DNA of 64,000 bases from Microbacterium sp. VKM Ac-2923 (GTDB lineage: Bacteria; Actinomycetota; Actinomycetes; Actinomycetales; Microbacteriaceae): NCBI RefSeq assembly GCF_022815605.1, contig NZ_JALGRP010000007.1:1-64000 (forward strand), in the 5' to 3' direction. A program made the translations under genes and the position numbers. How positions within the stretch are numbered: position 1 is the first letter of the stretch; every line of letters begins with the position of its first letter. This document shows positions 54,586-63,085 of this stretch, one piece after another. A model generated the notes under the pieces. The model made no database searches. It saw nothing but the letters and a program-made list of their open reading frames with translations, and was not told the DNA's origin.

Positions 54586-55872
54586 GTGCCCTCCTCCTGG
54601 TCGCGACCCGCGATCTCCCCCGAGACCTCGGGACTGCTGATCGCGCGCGCCCACGACGAACTCCTCGCCGGCAACGAGGATCGACGCCTCGATGACGTGC
54701 GTCCGCTGGTCACCGAGTCGTGGCGGCGGTCGATGGCATCCCTCGTCGGGCCCGAGGGACTCCCCGCGCTCGAGCTGGCGTCGGAGGAACTCGAGGCGTA
54801 CCGCCGGGCTCATCCCCTTGCCGGGGTCATGGACATGGTGCGCGCCCTCCTGCTTCCTGGAACCGCCGAGGAGTCGGGCGTCGTCGTCGCCGTCGGCGAC
54901 GCCGCGGGTCGCCTGCTCTGGGTCGAGGGCGACCGGCACATCCGCACACTCACGGGCGACATGGGCTTCGTTGCGGGGGCGAACTGGGCGGAGGATGCCG
55001 TGGGCACATCGGCCCCGGGAACGGCGCTGACCCTCGACCGGTCGGTGCAGATCCGCGGCGCCGAGCATTTCAACCGGCTCGTGCAGCCCTGGTCGTGCAC
55101 CGCGGCGCCCGTGCACGATCCCGAGACCCGGCGTCTGCTCGGCGTCATCGACGTCACGGGAGGGTCCGAGGCTGTCACCCCGCAGGCGCAGCTGCTCGTG
55201 GATGCCACCGCCCGGGCGATCGAGAGCGAACTGCTCGTCGCCCGCCTGCGCGCGCAGCAGCCCCCTCCCCCGCGCCGATCCGCACCGGCGCGAGCCGTGC
55301 TGCGGATCCTCGGCCGCGATCGCGCGGTGCTCGAGGTCGGCGGGTCGCTGCTCGAGCTGAGCGCGCGGCACGCCGAGATCCTCCTCCTGCTCGCCGTGCA
55401 CCGCGAGGGCCTCTCGGCCGAGGCGCTGAGCGAGGCCGTCTACGGCCATTCCGCCGTCGAGACCCTGCGCCCCGAGATGGTGCGACTGCGTCGCGCCCTG
55501 GTTCCGCTCGCTTCGCGGTTGGTTCCGGCATCCCGTCCCTATCGCCTGCTGGAGGGACTCGAGACCGACGCGCAGCACGTACTCTCGTTGCTCGACCGCG
55601 GAGCCCACCGTGTCGCGCTCGCGGCGTACTCCGGCCCCGTGCTGCCCGAGTCCGAGGCGCCGGGGGTGGTGGAGGTACGCGAATCGGTGCGGTCGGCCCT
55701 GCGTGAGGCGTTGATCGCCGAGGCCGGTGTCGACGTACTGCTCGGCTACGCCGACACCGCCGACGCCTGCGACGACGAGGAGGTGCTGCGGCTGTGCCTG
55801 TCGATGCTGCCGCCGCGTTCGCCGAAGCGTGCCGGCCTCGTCGCCCGGATCGAGCGGCTGCAGCGCGAGTGA
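54586..55872 (+). CDS. GAF domain regulator of aldehyde dehydrogenase
   Basis: 428 residues from the GTG at 54586. The ~60 residues open upstream look non-coding. A GAF-type sensor domain (about 70-220; VMDMVRALLLPGTAEESGVV) is followed by a C-terminal region with helix-turn-helix character (LSAEALSEAVYGHSAVETL). Regulators of this kind stand upstream of NAD-dependent aldehyde dehydrogenase genes, such as the one at 56987, and activate them in response to aldehydes or alcohols. One hypothetical gene lies in between. The sigma-54 interaction domain of AcoR is absent. Confidence 0.72.
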   Translation: MPSSWSRPAISPETSGLLIARAHDELLAGNEDRRLDDVRPLVTESWRRSMASLVGPEGLPALELASEELEAYRRAHPLAGVMDMVRALLLPGTAEESGVVVAVGDAAGRLLWVEGDRHIRTLTGDMGFVAGANWAEDAVGTSAPGTALTLDRSVQIRGAEHFNRLVQPWSCTAAPVHDPETRRLLGVIDVTGGSEAVTPQAQLLVDATARAIESELLVARLRAQQPPPPRRSAPARAVLRILGRDRAVLEVGGSLLELSARHAEILLLLAVHREGLSAEALSEAVYGHSAVETLRPEMVRLRRALVPLASRLVPASRPYRLLEGLETDAQHVLSLLDRGAHRVALAAYSGPVLPESEAPGVVEVRESVRSALREALIAEAGVDVLLGYADTADACDDEEVLRLCLSMLPPRSPKRAGLVARIERLQRE

Positions 55873-55953
55873 ACGGCACGGGAGCGACCGTGCTTCCGGG
55901 CGCGTTCACCCCTCGGTGGGCCCGATGTCGGAGGCCCTCGTTACTCTGAACAT

Positions 55954-56478
55954 ATGGACGAAAACGCGCTCGACATCTTCTCGACAGCCCGTGCCCGTCG
56001 CGACGTGGCGCGCATCCGCGAGGCGCTGGCCGAGGTCAAGGCAGGCGACGTCGCCCGTGTGGTCGTCCGTTCGCCGCGATACGGCCTCTACGCCCTCGAG
56101 GGCACCGTGCGCATCGGCGTGGGCGGTCAGCCCCTGGTCGGCGACGTGATCCTCGCGACGAGCTCCGAGATCCAGCGCATCGACCTCGGCATCGAGGCCC
56201 CGCAGCCCGCGCTCGAGGCCGACGTCGTCGATCCCTCGACTCTGCCCCACGGCACACCCGTCCGTGTGACGTTCCTCACCCCGACGCACCAGACCTTCGC
56301 GCTCACCGGTCCGATCACGGCGGGCAACGACCGCTTCCTCCTCGTCGGCAGCTGGATCGTCGCAGACGACCGCGTGATCGCCCCTCGCGTCCAGAGCATC
56401 GAGCGCCTCGACGATGTCGACCTGCACGAAGTGAACGTCCCGCCGCTGCGGTCGGTGCTGGCCGACGCCGACGCGTAG
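55954..56478 (+). CDS. Hypothetical protein
   Basis: 174 residues starting MDENALDIFSTARARRDVAR. The alternating strand pattern with an N-terminal helix suggests a beta-rich fold, but no family is recognised. Stop at 56478 is followed by a strong terminator hairpin. It lies between the GAF regulator and the aldehyde dehydrogenase, so may be unrelated or part of that regulon. Confidence 0.6.
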   Translation: MDENALDIFSTARARRDVARIREALAEVKAGDVARVVVRSPRYGLYALEGTVRIGVGGQPLVGDVILATSSEIQRIDLGIEAPQPALEADVVDPSTLPHGTPVRVTFLTPTHQTFALTGPITAGNDRFLLVGSWIVADDRVIAPRVQSIERLDDVDLHEVNVPPLRSVLADADA

Positions 56479-56507
56479 TCCTTTCGCGCGGTCCTTTCGC
56501 GCGCAGA

Positions 56508-56541
56508 ACGGATGCCACGGCCCCGGGGTCGTGGCATCCGT
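56508..56541 (+). terminator. Terminator after the hypothetical gene
   Basis: Stem acggatgccacg (56508-56519) with cgtggcatccgt (56530-56541), perfect over 12 bp, 30 bases after the stop codon. Confidence 0.75.
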
Positions 56542-56574
56542 CGTTCGAGCGCCCGGTGTCCGGTGTCCGGTTCG

Positions 56575-56626
56575 CGTGCGGCTGGGCGTGCGGCTGGCCG
56601 GCGTGCGGCTGGCCGGCGTGCGGCTC
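56575..56626. repeat. 15-bp tandem repeat
   Basis: About 3.7 copies of the unit cgtgcggctggccgg, beginning at 56575 (partial), 56587, 56602 and 56617 (partial). It is in the non-coding DNA before the aldehyde dehydrogenase gene. Confidence 0.75.
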
Positions 56627-56659
56627 CCCATTGGTGTGCGCGGAGCTTCGCTGTGCGGC

Positions 56660-56862
56660 TTGCTCGCAGATCCGCGGAATCTTCACGCGCGATTGCTGCC
56701 GGAATCTGCGAGGATCGCGCCATTTTGCGAGCTACGGAGCTCGTCGCGGCATGTTCGTCCCGCTGGCGCGGCGGAAGTGCCTGCTGCGCTTTGCTCGCAG
56801 ATCCAAGGGGGGCTCGCAAGACCGCTGCCGGAACTTGCGAGGATCGCGCCATTTTGCGAGCT
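56660..56862. repeat. Duplicated ~39-bp element with inverted sub-repeats
   Basis: Positions 56695-56733 and 56824-56862 are the same 39 bases except for two mismatches. Each is preceded by ttgctcgcagatcc (56660-56673 and 56791-56804). The segments ctcgcagat and atctgcgag within each unit are roughly inverted, so each unit could form a hairpin. This resembles REP-type intergenic elements. The ~500-base region 56479-56986 holds no gene. Confidence 0.65.
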
Positions 56863-56986
56863 CAGGAGAACCTCAGCCCGGCACCCGCGCACCTCGTGCA
56901 ACTCGATGCAACCTCCCTCGGCGTAGCGTCGGCGCATCGCCGCCCGGAGCAGACGCGGCGACTCATGACCGTCGAAGGAGACACGC

Positions 56987-58537
56987 ATGACCATCGTCGA
57001 AGAAGGCGTCTCGAGCGTCTACGCCGCCCCCGGAACCCGCGGATCCGTCGCCGAATACCGCTCGCGGTACGGGCACTACATCGGCGGGGAGTGGCTCGAG
57101 CCGCACAGCGGGGAGTACTTCGAGAACATCACCCCCATCACCGGCAAGCCCTTCTGCGAGGTCGCGCGCGGCGACGCGCACGACATCGATCGCGCGGTCG
57201 AGGCTGGCTGGAAGGCCTTCGCGACCTGGAAGAAGACGACGCCCGCCGAGCGCAGCGTCATCCTGAACAAGATCGCCGACCGGATCGAGGAGAACCTCGA
57301 AAGGATCGCCGTCGCCGAGACGTGGGAGAACGGCAAGCCGGTGCGCGAGACGCTCGCCGCCGACATCCCGCTGACCGTCGACCACTTCCGCTACTTCGCG
57401 GGCGTGCTGCGGGCGCAGGAGGGCTCGCTCAGCCAGCTCGACGAGAACACCGTGGCGTACCACTTCAACGAGCCGCTCGGTGTGGTCGGACAGATCATCC
57501 CGTGGAACTTCCCCATTCTCATGGCGGCATGGAAACTCGCCCCGGCCCTCGCGGCGGGCAACTGCGTCGTGATCAAGCCGGCCGAGCAGACTCCGGCATC
57601 CCTGCTCTTCCTGTTCGACATCATCGGCGACCTGCTTCCGGCCGGTGTCGTGAACATCGTCAACGGCTTCGGCATCGAGGCGGGGGCACCGCTCGCGCAG
57701 CACAAGCGCATCCGCAAGATCGCGTTCACCGGTGAGACCACCACCGGGCGCCTGATCATGCAGTACGCCTCGCAGAACCTCATCCCGGTGACGCTCGAAC
57801 TCGGCGGCAAGAGCCCCAACGTCTTCTTCGAAGACGTGGCGCTCCGAAGCGACGACGCCTACTACGACAAGGCGCTCGAGGGTTTCACGATGTTCGCCCT
57901 CAACCAGGGCGAGGTCTGCACGTGTCCCTCGCGCTCGCTCATCCAGCGGTCGATCTACGACCAGTTCCTCGGCGACGGCCTCGAGCGTGTGAAGAAGGTG
58001 CGCCAGGGCAACCCGCTCGACCCCGAGACGATGATCGGCGCGCAGGCCTCGAACGACCAGCTCGAGAAGATCCTGTCGTACATCGACATCGGCAAGGCGG
58101 GTGGAGCCAAGTTGCTGACGGGTGGAGAACGCGTCGACCTCGGCGGCGACCTGACGGACGGCTACTACATGGCGCCGACCGTGTTCGAGGGCACGAATGA
58201 CATGCGGATCTTCCAGGAGGAGATCTTCGGTCCGGTGCTGTCGGTGACGTCGTTCGACGACTTCGACGACGCCATCTCGATCGCCAACGACACGCTTTAC
58301 GGCCTGGGTGCCGGTGTGTGGAGCCGGAGCGGCGACACCGCGTACCGCGCCGGACGAGCCATCGAGGCCGGCCGTGTCTGGACCAACACGTACCACCAGT
58401 ACCCCGCGCACGCGGCGTTCGGCGGGTACAAGCAGTCCGGCATCGGCCGCGAGAACCACCTCAAGATGCTCGACCATTACCAGCAGACGAAGAACCTGTT
58501 GGTGTCATATGCCGATGGGGCTATGGGCTTCTTCTAA
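56987..58537 (+). CDS. NAD-dependent aldehyde dehydrogenase
   Basis: 516 residues from an ATG with gaaggagac upstream. Catalytic Cys311 ([13 protein letters not shown]) and Glu271 ([11 protein letters not shown]) are in place, with the NAD-binding [18 protein letters not shown] and FTGETTTGR. Close to the ExaC/AldA type that oxidises acetaldehyde and other aldehydes. The DUF779 gene downstream is its regular companion in many bacteria. Expression is probably controlled by the GAF regulator. Confidence 0.93.
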   Translation: MTIVEEGVSSVYAAPGTRGSVAEYRSRYGHYIGGEWLEPHSGEYFENITPITGKPFCEVARGDAHDIDRAVEAGWKAFATWKKTTPAERSVILNKIADRIEENLERIAVAETWENGKPVRETLAADIPLTVDHFRYFAGVLRAQEGSLSQLDENTVAYHFNEPLGVVGQIIPWNFPILMAAWKLAPALAAGNCVVIKPAEQTPASLLFLFDIIGDLLPAGVVNIVNGFGIEAGAPLAQHKRIRKIAFTGETTTGRLIMQYASQNLIPVTLELGGKSPNVFFEDVALRSDDAYYDKALEGFTMFALNQGEVCTCPSRSLIQRSIYDQFLGDGLERVKKVRQGNPLDPETMIGAQASNDQLEKILSYIDIGKAGGAKLLTGGERVDLGGDLTDGYYMAPTVFEGTNDMRIFQEEIFGPVLSVTSFDDFDDAISIANDTLYGLGAGVWSRSGDTAYRAGRAIEAGRVWTNTYHQYPAHAAFGGYKQSGIGRENHLKMLDHYQQTKNLLVSYADGAMGFF

Positions 58538-58595
58538 GCCACCGACAACGCCCGAGAGCCGTCGGCGACAGATTGTCGTGCGGCGGGTGTCTTTC

Positions 58596-58633
58596 GCTCG
58601 TGACCCCCGGGTTCGTGCCCGGGGATCACGAGC
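58596..58633. terminator. Terminator-like hairpin after the aldehyde dehydrogenase
   Basis: Arms of 16 bases (58596-58611 and 58618-58633) with one mismatch around a six-base loop ttcgtg. Confidence 0.65.
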
Positions 58634-58681
58634 GTTCGGTCGCTCCCGGGGGCGTCGGCTGTGCGGTGCTGTGGCCCCTGT

Positions 58682-58731
58682 CCCACTCATGGCCGGTTCG
58701 GGGGTGAACCTCGCCCCACTTATGGCCGGTT
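58682..58731. repeat. Two directly repeated 17-mers, possibly an IS end
   Basis: cccactcatggccggtt (58682-58698) and cccacttatggccggtt (58715-58731) stand 33 bases apart with one mismatch. This spacing and the second copy near an edge resemble the multiple terminal repeats of IS21-family elements, but no transposase or second end was found in the window. Confidence 0.45.
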
Positions 58732-58782
58732 AGCAAGCTCTCCACCCACATCCTTCGGGACATGAACGGAAAGGAATGGGAC

Positions 58783-59178
58783 ATGACCTCCCAGCTATCG
58801 CGCGTCGACGTGACGGATGCCGCGGCCGCGCTCCTGCGTGAGCTGACGGTTAAGCACGGGCCGCTGATGTTCCATCAGTCGGGTGGCTGCTGCGATGGCA
58901 GCTCGCCCATGTGTTACCCGGTGGGGATGTTCCTCACCGGCCCCAGCGATGTGCACCTCGGTGACATCGACGCGGGACTCGACGACCCGATCGAGGTGTA
59001 CATGTCGGAGTCGCAGTTCGAGTACTGGAAGTTCACTCACCTGACGATCGATGTCGTTCCGGGTCGTGGCGCCGGCTTCTCGGTCGAGGGTCCGACGGGG
59101 ATGCGGTTCCTCATCCGGTCGCGGATGCTGACGGAGGAGGAGGCGGTGGCGTTCGGGGTTTCCGTTCAGTTTGAATGA
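58783..59178 (+). CDS. DUF779 protein
   Basis: 131 residues from the ATG at 58783 with aaagga upstream. The ATG at 58762 would add seven residues but lacks a site. DUF779 is marked by a Cys-rich segment SGGCCDGSSPMCYPVGMF and the later VYMSESQFEYWKFTHLTIDV. It is the usual companion of ExaC-type aldehyde dehydrogenases. Its biochemical role is not established; the cysteines suggest metal or redox chemistry. Confidence 0.9.
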   Translation: MTSQLSRVDVTDAAAALLRELTVKHGPLMFHQSGGCCDGSSPMCYPVGMFLTGPSDVHLGDIDAGLDDPIEVYMSESQFEYWKFTHLTIDVVPGRGAGFSVEGPTGMRFLIRSRMLTEEEAVAFGVSVQFE

Positions 59179-59264
59179 AGTAACGCAGACATGGCGAACG
59201 GGTCGCACGAACTTCGGCGAAGGGGAGAGCGTCCTCCAGAGTGCGATCTCCCCTTCGCCCGTGG

Positions 59265-59546
59265 TCATTCCTCCTCATCCCGGCTTTCGCGTACTCGTTC
59301 GCGTCGCCGCTGTGCTTCTCTTGCCATCGTGGCGGCGGCGAATCCGAGCATGACTCCGGACGGCGCGAGCGTCGCCGTCGGTGCGAGGGCGGCCAGGCTA
59401 GCGCTTGTGATACACACAGCCACGACGCTTCCCCACTGCGATGTTCGACGATCGAGTTCACTGCCCACGCCCACGCATACTCCCGTGAGGAGTGCGAGAA
59501 CGCTCACGACGACGGGGAGACGGAGGTATTCGAGTAGGAGCTCCAC
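59265..59546 (-). CDS. Small two-helix membrane protein
   Basis: 93 residues with two membrane helices (about 10-32 and 40-75) and an acidic/basic C-terminal tail (RERVRESRDEEE). It follows the secreted-protein gene on the minus strand by three bases and is probably co-expressed with it. No family recognised. Confidence 0.55.
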   Translation of the reverse strand: MELLLEYLRLPVVVSVLALLTGVCVGVGSELDRRTSQWGSVVAVCITSASLAALAPTATLAPSGVMLGFAAATMAREAQRRRERVRESRDEEE

Positions 59547-59549
59547 AAT

Positions 59550-60494
59550 TCAGCAGGATGTGTGCGAAATCGCGCCCGGCAGCGGAGCGATCACAACGTG
59601 CAGGCAACCGCGCGGACGGAGGTTGTTCGCAGTGGCGGCTTGCACCTGCAGATACGCCGCCCACATTCCGCAGGCAAAAAACACTCGCTTGTTCTTGAGA
59701 GCTCCGCAGAACGTGATGGCTGCCGCATAGTCTTTGATACTCGCCGTCTCCGACCGGCTCAGGGTCAGGCCCCATGCCGCGTTCCGCCAGCCCCACGTCG
59801 GGTCGGCGACAACCGGGTACACCGTCTCCGCGGTGGGCGTGACGACTTGCACGAGTCGGTCGCCCCGCACTTCGTAGTGCGTGGGCACCGACGCGCCGTT
59901 CGCGTCGACAGCCCACGGCGAGTCCACCGGGATGAATGCTCCCTCACGCTCGTTCTGGATGAAGCCCGCATCTCCCGAGGAATCGATGACGGCTCTGAAG
60001 CCGTCCATCCCGAATGCAGCCTCGTGAGTGGCATCGCGGCTCGGAATCACGGTCTGCACGCGAGTATCGCCGGACTGTAGGGTCTGGACTGCAACGCTCG
60101 CATCGCTTTCGCTGGGGTACACGACCGTTCCGTTGCCGGTCGCTTCTGCGCCAGCGAGGTCGAGCCCCTCGGGCAGTGCGATGCTCGCCGAGAGCTCTCG
60201 TCCTGCGATCGAGGTGGTCACTTCGATCGGCCGATCGGGGTCGACCGGGATGGTCGTGTCCGTATCAGCCGTGGACGTCTCGAACGTACTGCTTGTCGAG
60301 TTGGCGTCGACCGGCTGAGCGCCGTCCGGGGCTGCCTCCGCGACGAGCGCCGCGACAACCGAGGGACTCGTCGTCTCAACGTTGTGCTCCGCGGACGCGG
60401 GCACAGCAGAGTAGGCGATGACGCAACACGTTACAGCCGCGACGGTCAGAGGCCGCGCGAGCGCTGAACGGCGGGGAGCGGACGGGGTTCTCAT
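59550..60494 (-). CDS. Secreted protein of unknown function
   Basis: 314 residues from the ATG at 60494, preceded by aaaggtgactcc. It has a signal peptide of about 38 residues (LTVAAVTCCVIAYSAVPASA). The mature protein has a Thr/Ser-rich start and a beta-rich body, ending with Cys-rich segments (four cysteines in the last ~60 residues) that may form disulfides. YPVVADPTWGW recalls proteins of actinobacterial secreted families with a conserved ADPTWG motif. The AT-rich stretch 60581-60616 probably holds its promoter. Confidence 0.7.
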   Translation of the reverse strand: MRTPSAPRRSALARPLTVAAVTCCVIAYSAVPASAEHNVETTSPSVVAALVAEAAPDGAQPVDANSTSSTFETSTADTDTTIPVDPDRPIEVTTSIAGRELSASIALPEGLDLAGAEATGNGTVVYPSESDASVAVQTLQSGDTRVQTVIPSRDATHEAAFGMDGFRAVIDSSGDAGFIQNEREGAFIPVDSPWAVDANGASVPTHYEVRGDRLVQVVTPTAETVYPVVADPTWGWRNAAWGLTLSRSETASIKDYAAAITFCGALKNKRVFFACGMWAAYLQVQAATANNLRPRGCLHVVIAPLPGAISHTSC

Positions 60495-61168
60495 TGGAGT
60501 CACCTTTCTACGGACACGGACGAGGCGCGACGAACACCGACTGCGCAGCGGAGCGGGGTGCCGAGTGACCGGTGTGTGAAGCATATTAAAGTGCACATGT
60601 ATACATAAATAACCGATGTGGACTTCACCCGACGGTCGCCCGTGTCGGCCGAGAGGAGGACGATGCAGCTTCCTCCGGTGGCGCCATCGCGAAGCGCAGT
60701 CGCCGGTGCTCGCCGCCCGTGCACAGGCCCGCCTCACGGCGGGCCCGTGCACAGGCCCGCCTCACGGCGGGCGAGGTTCCGGATACTGGCACGCTCAAGC
60801 GCCTCGTCGACGAGGCGCTTCCCGGCGAACAGGCTCGCGTGAGCTCAAACGTTTCGGACACGGCCACGTTCCAGCAGTCCGCCCGACTGGAGCGTGGCCG
60901 CGACGAGGCCGCGTGCGACGGCTCTGCGGGCGCTGTGACGGTGGCTGCCGCGGCCTTCGCAGCAGCGATCACGGTTCGAATCCCGTTCATCGCGACATTT
61001 CGAGGGTTTGTCGAGGCGGGGGCTCTCACGCGGTGACGATCGATGGCTCAGGTCAGGCGTTCTTCGTCGCGGTCGCGCTGCTGGCGACCTTGCTCTTCAA
61101 GATCGTCGTCTCTTTTCGACGCGCGGAGTCGTGACGGCGGCAGCGCCGATGTGCTGTCCGAGCAATCG
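60495..61168. other. Intergenic region with repeats and possible small membrane peptides
   Basis: 674 bases without a confident gene. It contains an AT-rich probable promoter (60581-60616), a 28-bp unit repeated twice in tandem (60715-60742, 60743-60770) whose arms gcccgcc/ggcgggc are themselves inverted, and a 24-bp perfect palindrome at 60797-60820. Two weak coding signals on the plus strand end at 61036 and 61134. Confidence 0.55.
61033..61134 (+). CDS. Possible 33-residue membrane peptide
   Basis: VTIDGSGQAFFVAVALLATL and a short basic end form one membrane helix. Its GTG overlaps the stop of a possible upstream frame of about 66 residues (from the GTG at 60839) that also has a hydrophobic helix. 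Two coupled hydrophobic peptides would suggest a toxin or small transport unit, but the evidence is thin. Confidence 0.3.
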   Translation: MTIDGSGQAFFVAVALLATLLFKIVVSFRRAES

Positions 61169-61999
61169 TCAGGCTACCTTCGACGCCCGGATCGTATAGC
61201 TCAGCGGAATGACCGACGGCTGCTCGGTCAGGGCCCACTCGCCGTCGGCGCGCATGGCCATGCGTCCGGGCAGCGCCTCCCACGGCACGCTGTCGTGCTC
61301 CACCAGTGCGTCGAGGCGCAGGCCGCGGTCGAGCAGGGCGGTGACGATCTCGCCGAGGCCGTGGTTCCACTCGTACGTGCGGGTCGCGGTCAGCGGGGCG
61401 GACACCTCGACGTAGGTTCCTGCGTCGTCCCATTCGAGAGGAGCGGTCTGCTCGAAGTAGGGGAACGTGGGCGCGAGGCCGGGGAGCTCCTCGTTGAGGG
61501 ACCACAGGACCGGATGCCCCTCACGGATGTGCAGCGTGCCCCCGGGCGCCAGCAGATCGGACACCACTGCCGCCCACTCCGTGATCGACGGCAGCCAGCA
61601 CAGGGCGCCGATACCGGTGTAGACGAGATCGAACCCTCCGCGGGGCAGAACCGTTGCGGCATCCCGGACGTCCGCCTGCACGAAATCGACGTCAGCACCG
61701 GCCTCGGCGGCCAGGCGGCGGGCCTCGGCGACGGCGTTCTCAGAGAAGTCGAGACCGGTCACGCGCGCGCCCAGGCGTGCCAGCGACAGGGTGTCGGTGC
61801 CGATGTGGCACTGCAGATGCACCGCGCGCAGTCCCGCGATGTCCCCGAGCAAGGGCCGATCGAAGCGGACGACGTCCGACACTGCCTCGACGTCGACGAC
61901 GTACCGCTGCACGCCGTAGCCCGATCCGTCGCGGGCTGCGTGCAAGGTCGCACGCTGGTCCCAGTTGGCGCGATTGGCGTCGATGTAGTCCGAGGTCAT
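61169..61999 (-). CDS. Class I SAM-dependent methyltransferase
   Basis: 276 residues from the ATG at 61999; the longer frame upstream runs opposite to the ATP-grasp gene and is a shadow. SAM-binding motif I is HLQCHIGTDTLSLARLG followed by VTGLDFSENAV and QADVRDAATVLP. The N-terminal helix ANRANWDQRA is typical of small-molecule methyltransferases. The substrate is unknown. Confidence 0.87.
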   Translation of the reverse strand: MTSDYIDANRANWDQRATLHAARDGSGYGVQRYVVDVEAVSDVVRFDRPLLGDIAGLRAVHLQCHIGTDTLSLARLGARVTGLDFSENAVAEARRLAAEAGADVDFVQADVRDAATVLPRGGFDLVYTGIGALCWLPSITEWAAVVSDLLAPGGTLHIREGHPVLWSLNEELPGLAPTFPYFEQTAPLEWDDAGTYVEVSAPLTATRTYEWNHGLGEIVTALLDRGLRLDALVEHDSVPWEALPGRMAMRADGEWALTEQPSVIPLSYTIRASKVA

Positions 62000-62143
62000 G
62001 GCATCCCCTTCCGCCGGCACAGCTTTGCCACGATACAGATCTCGGATGCCACGCACCCTCCGTCGAAACTCGCAGAGGAATGCCGTGACCCCGCGTGACG
62101 AGTCGGCGGGCGCGATGTCGGAGGGGAGCGTTAGCCTGGCGGA

Positions 62144-63085
62144 ATGTCGGGCAAGGTCTATGTCATCCACGAGAATCCCCAGTGGATTCCCCCGTTCGCG
62201 GCGGCGTTCGAGGCCGAGGGGGTGCCGTTCGAAGAATGGCTGCTCACCGACGGCTCGATCGACCTCGCGGTCGAGCCGCCCGACGGCGTCTTCTGGTCGC
62301 GACTGAGCGCGTCTGCGCACACGCGCGACCACGCGCACAGCAAGGAGTTCGGCCGTGCGGTCCTGCGCTGGCTCGCGTCGTGGGGTCGCACCGTGATCAA
62401 CGGCGCCGACGTTCTCGAACTCGAGGTGAGCAAGGTCGCGCAGCACGCGGCGTTGCGCCACGCGGGGATCGACGTACCTCGCACGGTCGCCGTCTTCGGT
62501 ACCGATGATCTCGCCGCGGCCGCTGAGCGTTTCGGCGCGCCGTTCATCAGCAAGCACAACCAGGGCGGCAAGGGTCTGGGTGTGCGGCGGTGGGACTCGG
62601 TCGACGAGTTCGCCGCGTGGGTCGGCGGGTCCGACTTCGAGCACTCCCCCGACGGCATCACGCTGCTGCAGGAGCTGCTCGTCGCCCGGACGCCGTTCAT
62701 CACCCGGGCCGAATTCGTCGCGGGCGAGTTCGTCTACGCCGTTCGCGTCGACACCAGCGCGGGCAGCTTCGAGCTGTGCCCCGCCGAGGCGTGTGCGATC
62801 CCGGGCGCCGACGGAGTCGAGCCCGAGCCGCTCTTCCGCCGGCGCGACGACGTCGATCCGGCGCTCATCGATCGCTATCTCGCATTCCTCGCGGCCGAGG
62901 GCGTAGGGATCGCCGGCATCGAGTTCATCGAGACTCTCGATGGTCGCACCGTGACCTACGACGTCAACACGAACACCAACTACAACCCCGATGTCGACGC
63001 ATCCGCCCCCCGCTCGGGGCCGCGCGAGATCGCCCGCTGGCTCGGAACGCTCCTGCCGCGCGAAGTGGTCGGCATCCGTGGCTGA
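62144..63085 (+). CDS. ATP-grasp (RimK-like) ligase
   Basis: 313 residues. The ATP-grasp core shows FISKHNQGGKGLGVRRW and, near the C-terminus, YDVNTNTNYNPDVDA, with the acidic/Asn residues that bind Mg-ATP. The N-terminal ~100 residues form the pre-ATP-grasp domain. It resembles enzymes that ligate amino acids to carboxylates (RimK/LysX or glutathione-type ligases). Its stop overlaps the start region of the metY-like gene, but a common pathway is only a guess. Confidence 0.82.
   Translation: MSGKVYVIHENPQWIPPFAAAFEAEGVPFEEWLLTDGSIDLAVEPPDGVFWSRLSASAHTRDHAHSKEFGRAVLRWLASWGRTVINGADVLELEVSKVAQHAALRHAGIDVPRTVAVFGTDDLAAAAERFGAPFISKHNQGGKGLGVRRWDSVDEFAAWVGGSDFEHSPDGITLLQELLVARTPFITRAEFVAGEFVYAVRVDTSAGSFELCPAEACAIPGADGVEPEPLFRRRDDVDPALIDRYLAFLAAEGVGIAGIEFIETLDGRTVTYDVNTNTNYNPDVDASAPRSGPREIARWLGTLLPREVVGIRG

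Noticed and set aside
56575..56626. Short tandem repeats considered as a CRISPR array
   Set aside because: Units are 15 bp and directly adjacent without spacers; no cas genes are in the window.
62800..63080. SAM or B12 riboswitch upstream of the metY-like gene
   Set aside because: The gene start overlaps the preceding coding region, leaving no untranslated leader for a riboswitch.
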